A stretch of DNA of 26,136 nt. Source: a virus. This document shows, piece after piece, positions 1 to 4,758 of the stretch. Where the stretch lies: IMG/VR virus record IMGVR_UViG_3300020220_000286, positions 1-26,136 of that record. One strand, 5' to 3'. The notes beneath the pieces were generated by a model. That model searched no databases. It saw only the letters and a program-made list of their open reading frames with translations, and had not been told where the DNA came from. Position 1 is the first letter of the stretch. Every line of letters begins with the position of its first letter. The position numbers and the translations under genes were made by a program.

Positions 1-251
1 TGATATTTTTTACCACTCTCAAAAGTAAAGTCATATTCACAATGACCATTCTTCAAGTCAACAATACATGCTTCGTGAAAGTTAGTATCTTCCCCACGTT
101 GAAGAGACTTGTAATGATTACGAAGACTGTAATCAATATAATTCTGGCGCAGAGCATCACACAACAACCAAGTCCATTTGATGACATTGAGTTGCACAGT
201 ATTGCGAGCATCTTGCTCAGCAACAAATTGGTCGAAGGTAGTAGCAGTCAT
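1..251 (-). CDS. Hypothetical phage protein, C-terminus beyond window
   Basis: The reading frame opens with ATG at 251 (MTATTFDQFVAEQDARN) and stays open for 83 codons to the left edge, so the C-terminus is missing. It has no membrane segment; a Trp/Leu/Cys-rich stretch (KWTWLLCDAL, about residues 25-34) is probably a buried helix. It starts 24 bases after the stop of the preceding small gene and so probably shares its transcript. The initiation context (AATTCTCATGAC) also occurs at the gene starting at 3286. I do not recognise the family; it is typical of small cyanophage early genes. Confidence 0.7.
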   Translation of the reverse strand, partial: MTATTFDQFVAEQDARNTVQLNVIKWTWLLCDALRQNYIDYSLRNHYKSLQRGEDTNFHEACIVDLKNGHCEYDFTFESGKKY

Positions 252-275
252 GAGAATTGTTGAAGGAAAGTGGAA

Positions 276-431
276 TCAACCGCCAAAGAGTTCGTCAAAC
301 AGTGCATCACCAGACAATTCACGTTCGGTCCACACTTTTTCAGCATTGTCTGCAATCATTGCTTGCTCGATTTTAGCATCGATGGGAGATTGAGTAGAGT
401 GCCAGGTGCCGTTGCGGTCTTGCCAGAGCAT
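276..431 (-). CDS. Small hypothetical protein (51 aa)
   Basis: The frame runs from ATG at 431 to a TGA at 276. The product begins MLWQDRNGTWHSTQ and ends DALFDELFGG, with an acidic C-terminal half and no membrane segment. It is first in its unit: a TATATT box and palindromic leader lie 25 bases upstream, and behind them the terminator hairpin of the 499-918 gene. No Shine-Dalgarno sequence is visible. Coding status rests on the promoter context, tight spacing and ordinary composition. Function is unknown. Confidence 0.6.
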   Translation of the reverse strand: MLWQDRNGTWHSTQSPIDAKIEQAMIADNAEKVWTERELSGDALFDELFGG

Positions 432-442
432 GGGTCTGTTGT

Positions 443-462
443 TTGATTACCTATGTAATATA
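443..462 (-). promoter_or_regulatory. Early-type promoter -10 with palindromic leader
   Basis: The minus strand reads TATATT (462-457) followed by ACATAGGTAATCAAACAAC, almost the same as the leaders at 1287 and 3841. Here one base breaks the ATTACCTAGGTAAT palindrome. No good -35 lies at 16-18 bases because that position falls in the terminator hairpin. It probably drives the 51-aa gene. Confidence 0.5.
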
Positions 463-465
463 GAG

Positions 466-489
466 CAAAATGGGAGCATTGCTGCTCCC
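466..489 (-). terminator. Intrinsic terminator after the 139-aa gene
   Basis: On the minus strand a perfect 7-bp stem, GGGAGCA/TGCTCCC (489-483 with 478-472, 4-base loop), is followed by ATTTTG. It lies 9 bases past the stop at 499 and directly upstream of the next TATATT box, giving a terminator-then-promoter arrangement. Confidence 0.7.
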
Positions 490-498
490 AGTGGACAG

Positions 499-918
499 TT
501 ATGCTGCTGTCACCTGCTCCTGGGGAATCTTTACACTTTCAAGATAAGTTACGTCATGCCACTTACAAGTATCGTAGCACAACCATTCACCATCAGTGGT
601 AAAGAGATAGGCATATTCTTCTGCATCTTGCGTGAGATAATCGCTGATGCGCCAGTCATGACGAGGACCACGATTCTCTTCACCACGAGAAGAATAATAG
701 AGAGGACCAGTTTCAGGTAGTGTCTCATTATCCCAACCGACATTGGTATAGAGAGCACTGATATCACCACCATCAATCAACTCAGCAACCTTCTCACGAG
801 TGTTGAAATGTTGCTGAAGTTTGACACCATTGTACTCAGGATAACCATCCCAGTGACAATAGATAGAGAGCACAGAATCGTCTGCGAGTTGAAGACCGAT
901 GCGAGAGCGGGTTGCCAT
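499..918 (-). CDS. Conserved phage hypothetical protein (139 aa)
   Basis: The protein starts MATRSRIGLQLADDSVLSI and continues with YCHWDGYPEYNGVKL, a Trp/Tyr/His-rich signature I associate with a widespread phage hypothetical family whose N-terminus combines MATRSRIG with a CHWDGYP motif. The C-terminal half carries WRISDYLTQDAEEYAYLF and a WLCYDTCKW segment. It looks like a soluble single-domain protein with no signal peptide or membrane segment. The ATG at 918 has no evident Shine-Dalgarno sequence. It follows the 28-aa membrane gene and ends at a terminator hairpin, so it closes the unit that starts at the 1287-1315 promoter. Function is unknown. Confidence 0.85.
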   Translation of the reverse strand: MATRSRIGLQLADDSVLSIYCHWDGYPEYNGVKLQQHFNTREKVAELIDGGDISALYTNVGWDNETLPETGPLYYSSRGEENRGPRHDWRISDYLTQDAEEYAYLFTTDGEWLCYDTCKWHDVTYLESVKIPQEQVTAA

Positions 919-930
919 AACGTTGTGTAC

Positions 931-1017
931 TTAGCGGTAAATTGCTTTGAAGAAGAATACAATGCCACCAACTAAAAGAATGAAGGTGGCAAGGATAGAA
1001 AGGTCAACTACATTCAT
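931..1017 (-). CDS. Tiny single-span membrane protein (28 aa)
   Basis: The 28-codon frame starts with ATG at 1017, overlapping the upstream TGA by one base (TGATG), which suggests translational coupling. The product MNVVDLSILATFILLVGGIV continues FFFKAIYR: one hydrophobic helix (about residues 6-23) with a short basic tail, predicting Nout/Cin topology. Its size resembles small photosystem or cytochrome b6f subunits, but I see no diagnostic motif for any of them. The start-stop coupling argues that it is a real gene. Confidence 0.6.
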   Translation of the reverse strand: MNVVDLSILATFILLVGGIVFFFKAIYR

Positions 1018-1262
1018 CAACAGGCGCCATTCATAGGATTGACGAGTTGAGGAGTAGTGTTGAAACCAGTCACTTCCCAACCGAAACCAATACGCTCATT
1101 GATTTCACGTTGAAACTCACTCTTGGTGATACATTTGGTGCTCATTCCGAAACCTTGAAACTTGAGCACTTTCAGCATGAAACGAGTGTTATCTTTCACA
1201 GGGAAATAATCAACAGTCATGGAGGGATTGCCGTCGATTTGAGAAGTGGTGGACAGTTGCAC
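1017..1262 (-). CDS. Hypothetical protein (81 aa, GTG start)
   Basis: The longest frame starts with GTG at 1262, 24 bases after a TATATT box; an ATG at 1220 (MTVDYFPVKDNTRF) would give 67 aa. The middle is basic and hydrophobic (RFMLKVLKFQGFGM) and the C-terminal part has INERIGFGWEVTGFNTTPQL. The GTG is supported by promoter spacing matching the sister promoters at 431 and 3817. No domain is recognised. It is first in the 1262-to-499 unit. Confidence 0.65.
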   Translation of the reverse strand: MQLSTTSQIDGNPSMTVDYFPVKDNTRFMLKVLKFQGFGMSTKCITKSEFQREINERIGFGWEVTGFNTTPQLVNPMNGAC

Positions 1263-1273
1263 TTGGTGTCTTT

Positions 1274-1315
1274 CGATTACCTAGGTAATATAGGGGGGAT
1301 CGGGTGGGGAGTCAA
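1274..1315 (-). promoter_or_regulatory. Sigma70-like early promoter with perfect palindrome
   Basis: The minus strand reads TTGACT (1315-1310), a 17-base spacer, then TATATT (1292-1287). The -10 runs into ATTACCTAGGTAAT (1289-1276), a perfect 14-bp palindrome covering the expected start site. It faces the 81-aa gene. The host RNA polymerase should recognise it; the palindrome could be an operator. Confidence 0.8.
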
Positions 1316-1352
1316 GAGGTTGACCGATTAGCGTTGCTTATGGCAAATTGAC

Positions 1353-1547
1353 TCAGGCAACACCATTGGCAGAATCATCCCAGGGGTCGCGTACGTGAGA
1401 TACATTGCTATGACTAGAGAGATTTCGTTCTTTTTCGATAATTCTCGCGAGCACCGCTTCATCATCGCGCCCGCACTTAAAACCGTAGAAAAAACCGACT
1501 TTATATCCGAGGGCAAAACCAACTACCCCAAAGAGAATACTAATCAT
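1353..1547 (-). CDS. Small membrane-anchored hypothetical protein (64 aa)
   Basis: The N-terminus MISILFGVVGFALGYKVGFF is one glycine-containing transmembrane helix, followed by a charged helix (DDEAVLARIIEKERN) and a polar tail. ATG at 1547 overlaps the upstream stop by eight bases (ATGATTAG), and AGGAG lies just before it, supporting this frame over a shifted overlapping frame at 1328-1522. It is last in the 2312-to-1353 chain. Function is unknown. Confidence 0.65.
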   Translation of the reverse strand: MISILFGVVGFALGYKVGFFYGFKCGRDDEAVLARIIEKERNLSSHSNVSHVRDPWDDSANGVA

Positions 1548-1755
1548 CTCCTAATTGCCTACTAATGTCATCTTGCATTTTATCCATTTTATCTAGCAAT
1601 CCATCAAATGACTTAAGTTGTTCAATACGACATAACATCTCTGAAATAGATGTGCAAACGATTGGTCGCTCTTGTCGTGCTGCAAATGCTAATGCATTAC
1701 GCAATGATGATGTTGCTTCATCTAATGAATCTGTTACTTGTTGTGCTAATGCCAT
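1540..1755 (-). CDS. Hypothetical helical protein (71 aa)
   Basis: The protein MALAQQVTDSLDEATSSLRN is predicted almost wholly alpha-helical, with heptad-like segments (SEMLCRIEQLKSFDGLLDKMDKM), consistent with a small coiled-coil or binding protein. It overlaps the upstream gene by one base and the downstream gene by eight, placing it in a coupled series. No domain is recognised. Confidence 0.65.
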   Translation of the reverse strand: MALAQQVTDSLDEATSSLRNALAFAARQERPIVCTSISEMLCRIEQLKSFDGLLDKMDKMQDDISRQLGDD

Positions 1756-1961
1756 CAGTCAGATGCCCTCCATTGTGTATAAGTTTTTCTATTACCTAAT
1801 TTACATCTCATTTGTTGAAACTCTTCAACTACTTCTAGGATTTCCTGTGCTTTTACTTCACCATCGAGATAGAAGTCCCAGGTTTCATCATTACGACCTT
1901 TGATATAAGAATCATAAAGATATGTCATCAAAGTGTCAATCAGTAAATCGTGATGTGTCAT
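1755..1961 (-). CDS. Hypothetical protein (68 aa)
   Basis: The product MTHHDLLIDTLMTYLYDSYI is soluble and rich in acidic and aromatic residues (NDETWDFYLDGEVKAQEILEV), with a basic tail. Its ATG overlaps the upstream stop by four bases (ATGA, 1958-1961) and its own stop overlaps the next start by one base. This coupling is the main support. Function is unknown. Confidence 0.65.
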   Translation of the reverse strand: MTHHDLLIDTLMTYLYDSYIKGRNDETWDFYLDGEVKAQEILEVVEEFQQMRCKLGNRKTYTQWRASD

Positions 1962-2149
1962 TCTAATTTATCCAAAAAGATAAACTCATAGTGATTATCT
2001 TCGGGGTCATTACCATCAACAATCCATTCATCGTGGATTGCTTTTGCATTACCTACATTACCACAATTAGCAGCAGATTGCAACATTTCAAACAGGGAAT
2101 CACCCATGTTGTCGATGCTAGTTTGACGCTCATCAATGTCGTAATTCAT
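1958..2149 (-). CDS. Hypothetical acidic protein (63 aa)
   Basis: I chose ATG at 2149 (MNYDIDERQTSIDNMGDSLF) because the upstream gene stops at 2151. A longer frame from 2212 would overlap that gene by 62 bases. The C-terminal half is very acidic (HDEWIVDGNDPEDNHYEF). No membrane segment or known domain is seen. It ends in an ATGA overlap with the 68-aa gene. Confidence 0.65.
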   Translation of the reverse strand: MNYDIDERQTSIDNMGDSLFEMLQSAANCGNVGNAKAIHDEWIVDGNDPEDNHYEFIFLDKLE

Positions 2150-2150
2150 T

Positions 2151-2312
2151 TCAGACTGAAGGAGTAACGGAGATTTCTTTGATGTTGAGTCCACAGAGTT
2201 GACTGTAGACACGACGGAGAATCAAATCGACGGCAGACTTTGCCTTGGATCTTTCATACCAAACAGTGGTACATCCATCGTAGCACTCAACTTGAACGCG
2301 ATACATTTTCAT
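2151..2312 (-). CDS. Small basic hypothetical protein (53 aa)
   Basis: The frame starts with ATG at 2312, sharing one base with the stop of the 70-aa gene upstream (TGATG), and ends with TGA at 2151, two bases before the next start. The product MKMYRVQVECYDGCTTVWYE begins as a beta-rich segment, followed by a basic helix (RSKAKSAVDLILRRVY) and a strand-like end (LNIKEISVTPS). The beta-helix-beta outline is inference. Two Cys (C10, C14) could bind a metal, but no partner pair is close. Function is unknown. Confidence 0.65.
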   Translation of the reverse strand: MKMYRVQVECYDGCTTVWYERSKAKSAVDLILRRVYSQLCGLNIKEISVTPSV

Positions 2313-2524
2313 CAGTTACCCCAGAAAGCATCGTAGACATCAAAGACCCAATCAACAAGGTCATCAGTGCAATCGAGATTGAAACGATCGCACACCCAAT
2401 CGACACAATCTTCAACAGGAAGATGAGTGTCGCACATGTATGCTTGCAGGTCAGATTCCATGTGGAGTTTCAGCATTTCGAAGTCAGCAGTGAGAGCGAG
2501 AGAGATGGGGTCGTTGTTTTGCAT
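2312..2524 (-). CDS. Acidic hypothetical protein (70 aa), leaderless-type start
   Basis: I chose ATG at 2524 (MQNNDPISLALTADFEMLKL), not a longer frame from 2596, because a TATAAT box lies only six bases upstream and the extra N-terminal codons run through the repeat and the preceding gene's stop. The first four residues (MQNN) are encoded inside the 77-bp repeat and are shared with the 53-aa protein upstream. The C-terminal part is acidic with several Cys and Trp (MCDTHLPVEDCVDWVCDRF). Function is unknown. Confidence 0.65.
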   Translation of the reverse strand: MQNNDPISLALTADFEMLKLHMESDLQAYMCDTHLPVEDCVDWVCDRFNLDCTDDLVDWVFDVYDAFWGN

Positions 2525-2589
2525 ACCTGTATTATAGGCACACCATCGACCGCGATGGGGGCGTGAATGGACAGTTGTCCAACTGTCAC
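2513..2589 (-). repeat. Stem-loop/promoter cassette, copy A
   Basis: These 77 bases match 2736-2812 at 74 positions. On the minus strand the order is: end of the upstream gene, GACAGTTG/CAACTGTC inverted repeat (8-bp stem, 2-base spacer), a 40-base spacer, TATAAT (2536-2531), six bases, then ATG and the first codons of the next gene. The unit resembles the stem-loop plus early-promoter cassettes of T-even phages. No convincing -35 is seen. Confidence 0.85.
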
Positions 2590-2747
2590 ATGCCATTCAG
2601 GAAGTCATGGAGTGCCTCACGGTACTCCGCCTCAGTCTGAAAGACTCGCCCGTGGATTTCACGGGGATAGGTGGCAGTGGCAGCGGGTGCCTTGCTGGGT
2701 TCCTTGCCTTGGGAAAGGATCTGTTGGACGTAGTGGTTGTTTTGCAT
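2586..2747 (-). CDS. GC-rich small gene between two promoter cassettes (53 aa)
   Basis: Starting at ATG 2747 the product reads MQNNHYVQQILSQGKEPSKA, then a Pro/Ala linker, then REIHGRVFQTEAEYREALHD, a motif resembling small phage proteins ending in a short helix. It ends FLNGM at 2586, its stop lying in the copy A hairpin. TATAAT is six bases upstream of ATG, so the mRNA may be leaderless. The gene is visibly more GC-rich than the AT-rich genes at 2809-3286 and is bounded by near-identical repeats, suggesting acquisition as a cassette. A longer frame at 2597-2854 is a shadow. Confidence 0.65.
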   Translation of the reverse strand: MQNNHYVQQILSQGKEPSKAPAATATYPREIHGRVFQTEAEYREALHDFLNGM

Positions 2748-2812
2748 ACCTGTATTATAGGCACACCATTGACCGTCATGGGGGCGTGAATGGACAGTTG
2801 TCCAACTGTCAC
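2736..2812 (-). repeat. Stem-loop/promoter cassette, copy B
   Basis: This is the second copy of the cassette at 2513-2589. The inverted repeat spans 2793-2810 and includes the stop codon of the gene ending at 2809; TATAAT is at 2759-2754; ATG of the 53-aa gene is at 2747. Three differences from copy A cluster in the spacer. Confidence 0.85.
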
Positions 2813-2982
2813 TCTACCTGGCAGTCTGGGTGCCAGACTTTCAGAGATGCACAATACTGTTCTTTGGCAGTTTCTTTATAGTATGCCTTATACAGTTTGT
2901 CATCTCGTTGAATCAAAAATAGATTCCATCCAATTATGGCAAGAAAGGAAAGGGCAAAAGTAATAACGTATTTACGATCCAT
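2809..2982 (-). CDS. Single-span membrane protein (57 aa)
   Basis: I chose ATG at 2982 (MDRKYVITFALSFLAIIGWN), which overlaps the upstream stop by 11 bases; earlier ATGs at 2994, 3012 and 3018 overlap further. Residues 5-22 form one transmembrane helix behind a positively charged N-terminus, followed by a charged tail with two Cys (QYCASLKVWHPDCQVE). It could be a secreted or anchored small protein. Its stop is inside the copy B hairpin. Confidence 0.6.
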   Translation of the reverse strand: MDRKYVITFALSFLAIIGWNLFLIQRDDKLYKAYYKETAKEQYCASLKVWHPDCQVE

Positions 2983-3286
2983 GGAGAAACTCATGATGTT
3001 TTTGAAACTCATCTGCATCAGGAATACCTTTAATCCTATCTTTTAACCAATCTTCATCGTAAAACTCTACAATTTGATTCATTACATCTGTTTGATGAAG
3101 ACCTTTAAGAGAGTCCCAAAAACAATCAAATGCATAATCATACACTCCGCCGCGTTTCATATCAAATAGTCGCTGAGTGATATAATCAATCTTGAGACAT
3201 TCAAGTTGCTCCTCAATCAATTCTGGCACTTTATTAACCAAATCATTCTCTTCAGATTTCAGGATTTCGTCGTAAAGCATAGTCAT
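2972..3286 (-). CDS. Hypothetical protein (104 aa)
   Basis: The acidic, mainly helical protein starts MTMLYDEILKSEENDLVNKV and contains VYDYAFDCFWDSLKGL near the middle. A GGA Shine-Dalgarno-like core lies about 11 bases before ATG 3286. It starts 16 bases after the 75-aa gene and overlaps the downstream membrane-protein gene by 11 bases. No known domain is recognised; it could be a small host-takeover protein, but the sequence does not show that. Confidence 0.7.
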   Translation of the reverse strand: MTMLYDEILKSEENDLVNKVPELIEEQLECLKIDYITQRLFDMKRGGVYDYAFDCFWDSLKGLHQTDVMNQIVEFYDEDWLKDRIKGIPDADEFQKHHEFLHGS

Positions 3287-3302
3287 GAGAATTGCGGTCC
3301 TT

Positions 3303-3530
3303 TTACTTAACGGTGGAGATGGAATCTAGATATTGCTGACAACGAGCAATATGTTTTTGATGATATTCAATAGACTCGTTGAGGGTTTCAATCAGAGTGC
3401 CTACGAACTCATCTGCAGGGCAGTCATTTTCGAGATATTCATGTACTGAATCAACAAGGCGACTTTTACATTGCTTGTTGTATTCAGCATCCCAATCGAC
3501 TTGCAATGTGGGGCGTCCTTCGATAGTCAT
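3303..3530 (-). CDS. Hypothetical protein (75 aa)
   Basis: The protein begins MTIEGRPTLQVDWDAEYNKQ and ends in a long amphipathic helix (FVGTLIETLNESIEYHQKHI), rich in Glu, Gln and His. It is soluble with no recognised domain. It follows the 46-aa gene by 21 bases. No strong ribosome-binding site is visible. It lies in the unit starting at the 3841-3869 promoter. Confidence 0.7.
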   Translation of the reverse strand: MTIEGRPTLQVDWDAEYNKQCKSRLVDSVHEYLENDCPADEFVGTLIETLNESIEYHQKHIARCQQYLDSISTVK

Positions 3531-3551
3531 AGTGTATTTGTGGGGGTTAAA

Positions 3552-3692
3552 TTAGAAGCGTACGTTAACACCTACTACTTTTGCCTTTGGATTACGCGCT
3601 AAAGCAGTTTGACGTGCATCTTGTGCATTTACTGCTTGCACCTCTTCAGTAAATAGTTTTCCACCAACATAAAGTTGGACAAGATAAATCAT
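3552..3692 (-). CDS. Small hypothetical protein (46 aa)
   Basis: ATG at 3692 overlaps the upstream TGA by four bases (ATGA), a strong sign of coupled translation. The product MIYLVQLYVGGKLFTEEVQA continues with VNAQDARQTALARNPKAKVV and ends GVNVRF, suggesting a beta-alpha-beta mini-domain. A similar pattern (short strand, AxDxRxxAxA helix, strand) recurs in small phage proteins of unknown function. It has no membrane segment. Confidence 0.65.
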   Translation of the reverse strand: MIYLVQLYVGGKLFTEEVQAVNAQDARQTALARNPKAKVVGVNVRF

Positions 3693-3817
3693 TTGCGAAG
3701 AGGAGAGTTGTAGTAACGACGGAAAGCAGTAACAACAATAAGCAGCGTCGAAGCAACACCAACCAAACCAAGGAAGGTAACAGCATCACCAGAGAAAGAA
3801 TAAGTGTCGGGAGTCAT
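3689..3817 (-). CDS. Single-span membrane protein (42 aa)
   Basis: The product starts MTPDTYSFSGDAVTFLGLVG; residues 12-31 (AVTFLGLVGVASTLLIVVTA) are a clear membrane helix, followed by a basic end (FRRYYNSPLRK), so the C-terminus is probably cytoplasmic. ATG at 3817 follows a TATATT promoter by 23 bases and the gene is first in its unit. The size recalls small photosystem subunits, but no diagnostic motif is visible. Confidence 0.65.
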   Translation of the reverse strand: MTPDTYSFSGDAVTFLGLVGVASTLLIVVTAFRRYYNSPLRK

Positions 3818-3827
3818 GAGCGTTGTT

Positions 3828-3869
3828 TGATTGCCTAGGTAATATATTGGACATTTGGGGCAGTTGCAA
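3828..3869 (-). promoter_or_regulatory. Sigma70-like early promoter with palindromic leader
   Basis: On the minus strand TTGCAA (3869-3864), a 17-base spacer and TATATT (3846-3841) are followed by ACCTAGGCAATCAAACAAC. The leader is nearly the same as those at 457 and 1287, with one change in the ATTACCTAGGTAAT palindrome. It drives the 42-aa gene. Confidence 0.75.
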
Positions 3870-3885
3870 GACCCAGTGTGCCACT

Positions 3886-4071
3886 TTAATAATTGTCACC
3901 ACCTCGCGCCTTATCGGCATCGGTCAATATCTGTAGCAATTCTTGAGATGCGTTGATTCTATCCATGATGGACTGATTTAATTCATCAGCACTCATTACT
4001 TCTTCACTATATTTGCCGAATAATTCTTGCACTTTTTCGTATGCTTTAACTGCTTTATTTGCTTCATCCAT
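3886..4071 (-). CDS. Hypothetical helical protein (61 aa)
   Basis: I chose ATG at 4071 (MDEANKAVKAYEKVQELFGK) because it overlaps the upstream gene by eight bases (ATGGATGA), as other pairs here do; a start at 4137 would overlap by 74. The protein is nearly all helix with charged heptads and ends KARGGDNY. It closes the unit beginning with the restriction-modification-like pair and lies just upstream of the 3841-3869 promoter. Function is unknown. Confidence 0.6.
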   Translation of the reverse strand: MDEANKAVKAYEKVQELFGKYSEEVMSADELNQSIMDRINASQELLQILTDADKARGGDNY

Positions 4072-4312
4072 CGTTTCTAGTGAATAGTAAAGTTTCGCAA
4101 TCATCAAGAAGTTGTGTGCGTGATTTGTGATATGCACTCATACGTTGAAGAGCATCACGAAAACATTTTGCAAACTCACCAGGTGTAAGAACATCTTCTT
4201 CCACATATGATGTGAGTATATCTTCCATATCCGCCACACATTTTTGTAACTGTTGTCTGTGATAATTTATATCACTGCATGGTGCGTCAGTTTCGCCTGG
4301 CACTTCAGTCAT
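4064..4312 (-). CDS. Hypothetical helical protein (82 aa)
   Basis: ATG at 4312 (MTEVPGETDAPCSDINYHRQ) gives an eight-base overlap with the upstream stop (ATGACTGA); an ATG at 4327 would overlap by 23. After a short polar N-terminus the protein is helical (QLQKCVADMEDILTSYVEED and EFAKCFRDALQRMSAYHKS). It resembles its downstream neighbour in size and helix content, so the two could be distant paralogues or partners. No domain is recognised. Confidence 0.6.
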   Translation of the reverse strand: MTEVPGETDAPCSDINYHRQQLQKCVADMEDILTSYVEEDVLTPGEFAKCFRDALQRMSAYHKSRTQLLDDCETLLFTRNDG

Positions 4313-4556
4313 CGTGAATTGATACATTGTCTGTTTCCTCAGGGGTAATTTCTAGGTCACCTATATCTAGGTCAAGGTCTTTAATATATTGAGCAACGGC
4401 GTTAGAAAAAAACTCACTTATTTGCTCTTCATTCATATCATTAAGTATATACCAAACAGGATCTTCAGGGTCCCATTCAATAGCAAATGATCCATCCTCA
4501 TTCTCTGTTACTTTCAAACTATCTTTATCATATTGTGGTGATTCAACTGTCTCCAT
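4305..4556 (-). CDS. Very acidic hypothetical protein (83 aa)
   Basis: The product METVESPQYDKDSLKVTENE is strongly acidic throughout and contains FAIEWDPEDPVWYILNDMNE, an N-terminal strand pair followed by helix, then an acidic C-terminus (DLDLDIGDLEITPEETD). Such composition is seen in DNA-mimic phage proteins, but that is only a compositional analogy. It overlaps the upstream gene by 14 bases and the downstream one by eight. Confidence 0.65.
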   Translation of the reverse strand: METVESPQYDKDSLKVTENEDGSFAIEWDPEDPVWYILNDMNEEQISEFFSNAVAQYIKDLDLDIGDLEITPEETDNVSIHDD

Positions 4557-4758
4557 CTGTTAACTCCCTAAACGACCAATTTTCATCTTCTGGCACATCA
4601 ACCCAAAACCAATAGTCTGAATTATCTATAGCAGAAAAAAACCATCGTTGTGCTTCTTTATGCTCTATATGCACCAGTGGATTGCTATTCAAATAATTTG
4701 CATAATTAACAACTGCTTTATGAGTTTTTGGATAAACTAATGCTTTTGCTCTCAACAT
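4543..4758 (-). CDS. Hypothetical protein (71 aa)
   Basis: The protein starts MLRAKALVYPKTHKAVVNYA and has an aromatic, acidic second half (WFFSAIDNSDYWFWVDVPED). ATG at 4758 overlaps the methyltransferase stop by seven bases (ATGTTGA). It may be a small accessory of the DNA-modification genes or an unrelated early gene; the sequence does not decide. No membrane segment. Confidence 0.65.
   Translation of the reverse strand: MLRAKALVYPKTHKAVVNYANYLNSNPLVHIEHKEAQRWFFSAIDNSDYWFWVDVPEDENWSFRELTDGDS

Noticed and set aside
1328-1522. A 64-codon frame overlapping the 64-aa membrane protein gene
   Set aside because: It is a shifted shadow; the 1353-1547 frame has a membrane helix, an AGGAG site and an eight-base overlap with its neighbour.
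2525-2596. A longer N-terminus for the 70-aa protein
   Set aside because: It would translate the repeat hairpin and the preceding gene's stop region, and lies upstream of the TATAAT box.
931-3817. Tiny membrane proteins as photosystem or cytochrome b6f subunits
   Set aside because: Only size and one hydrophobic helix match; no diagnostic residues are visible, so no photosynthesis gene is claimed.
1276-3840. CCTAGG in the promoter palindromes as the target of the putative restriction system
   Set aside because: The palindrome is explained by regulatory symmetry; nothing in the sequence links the methyltransferase to this motif.
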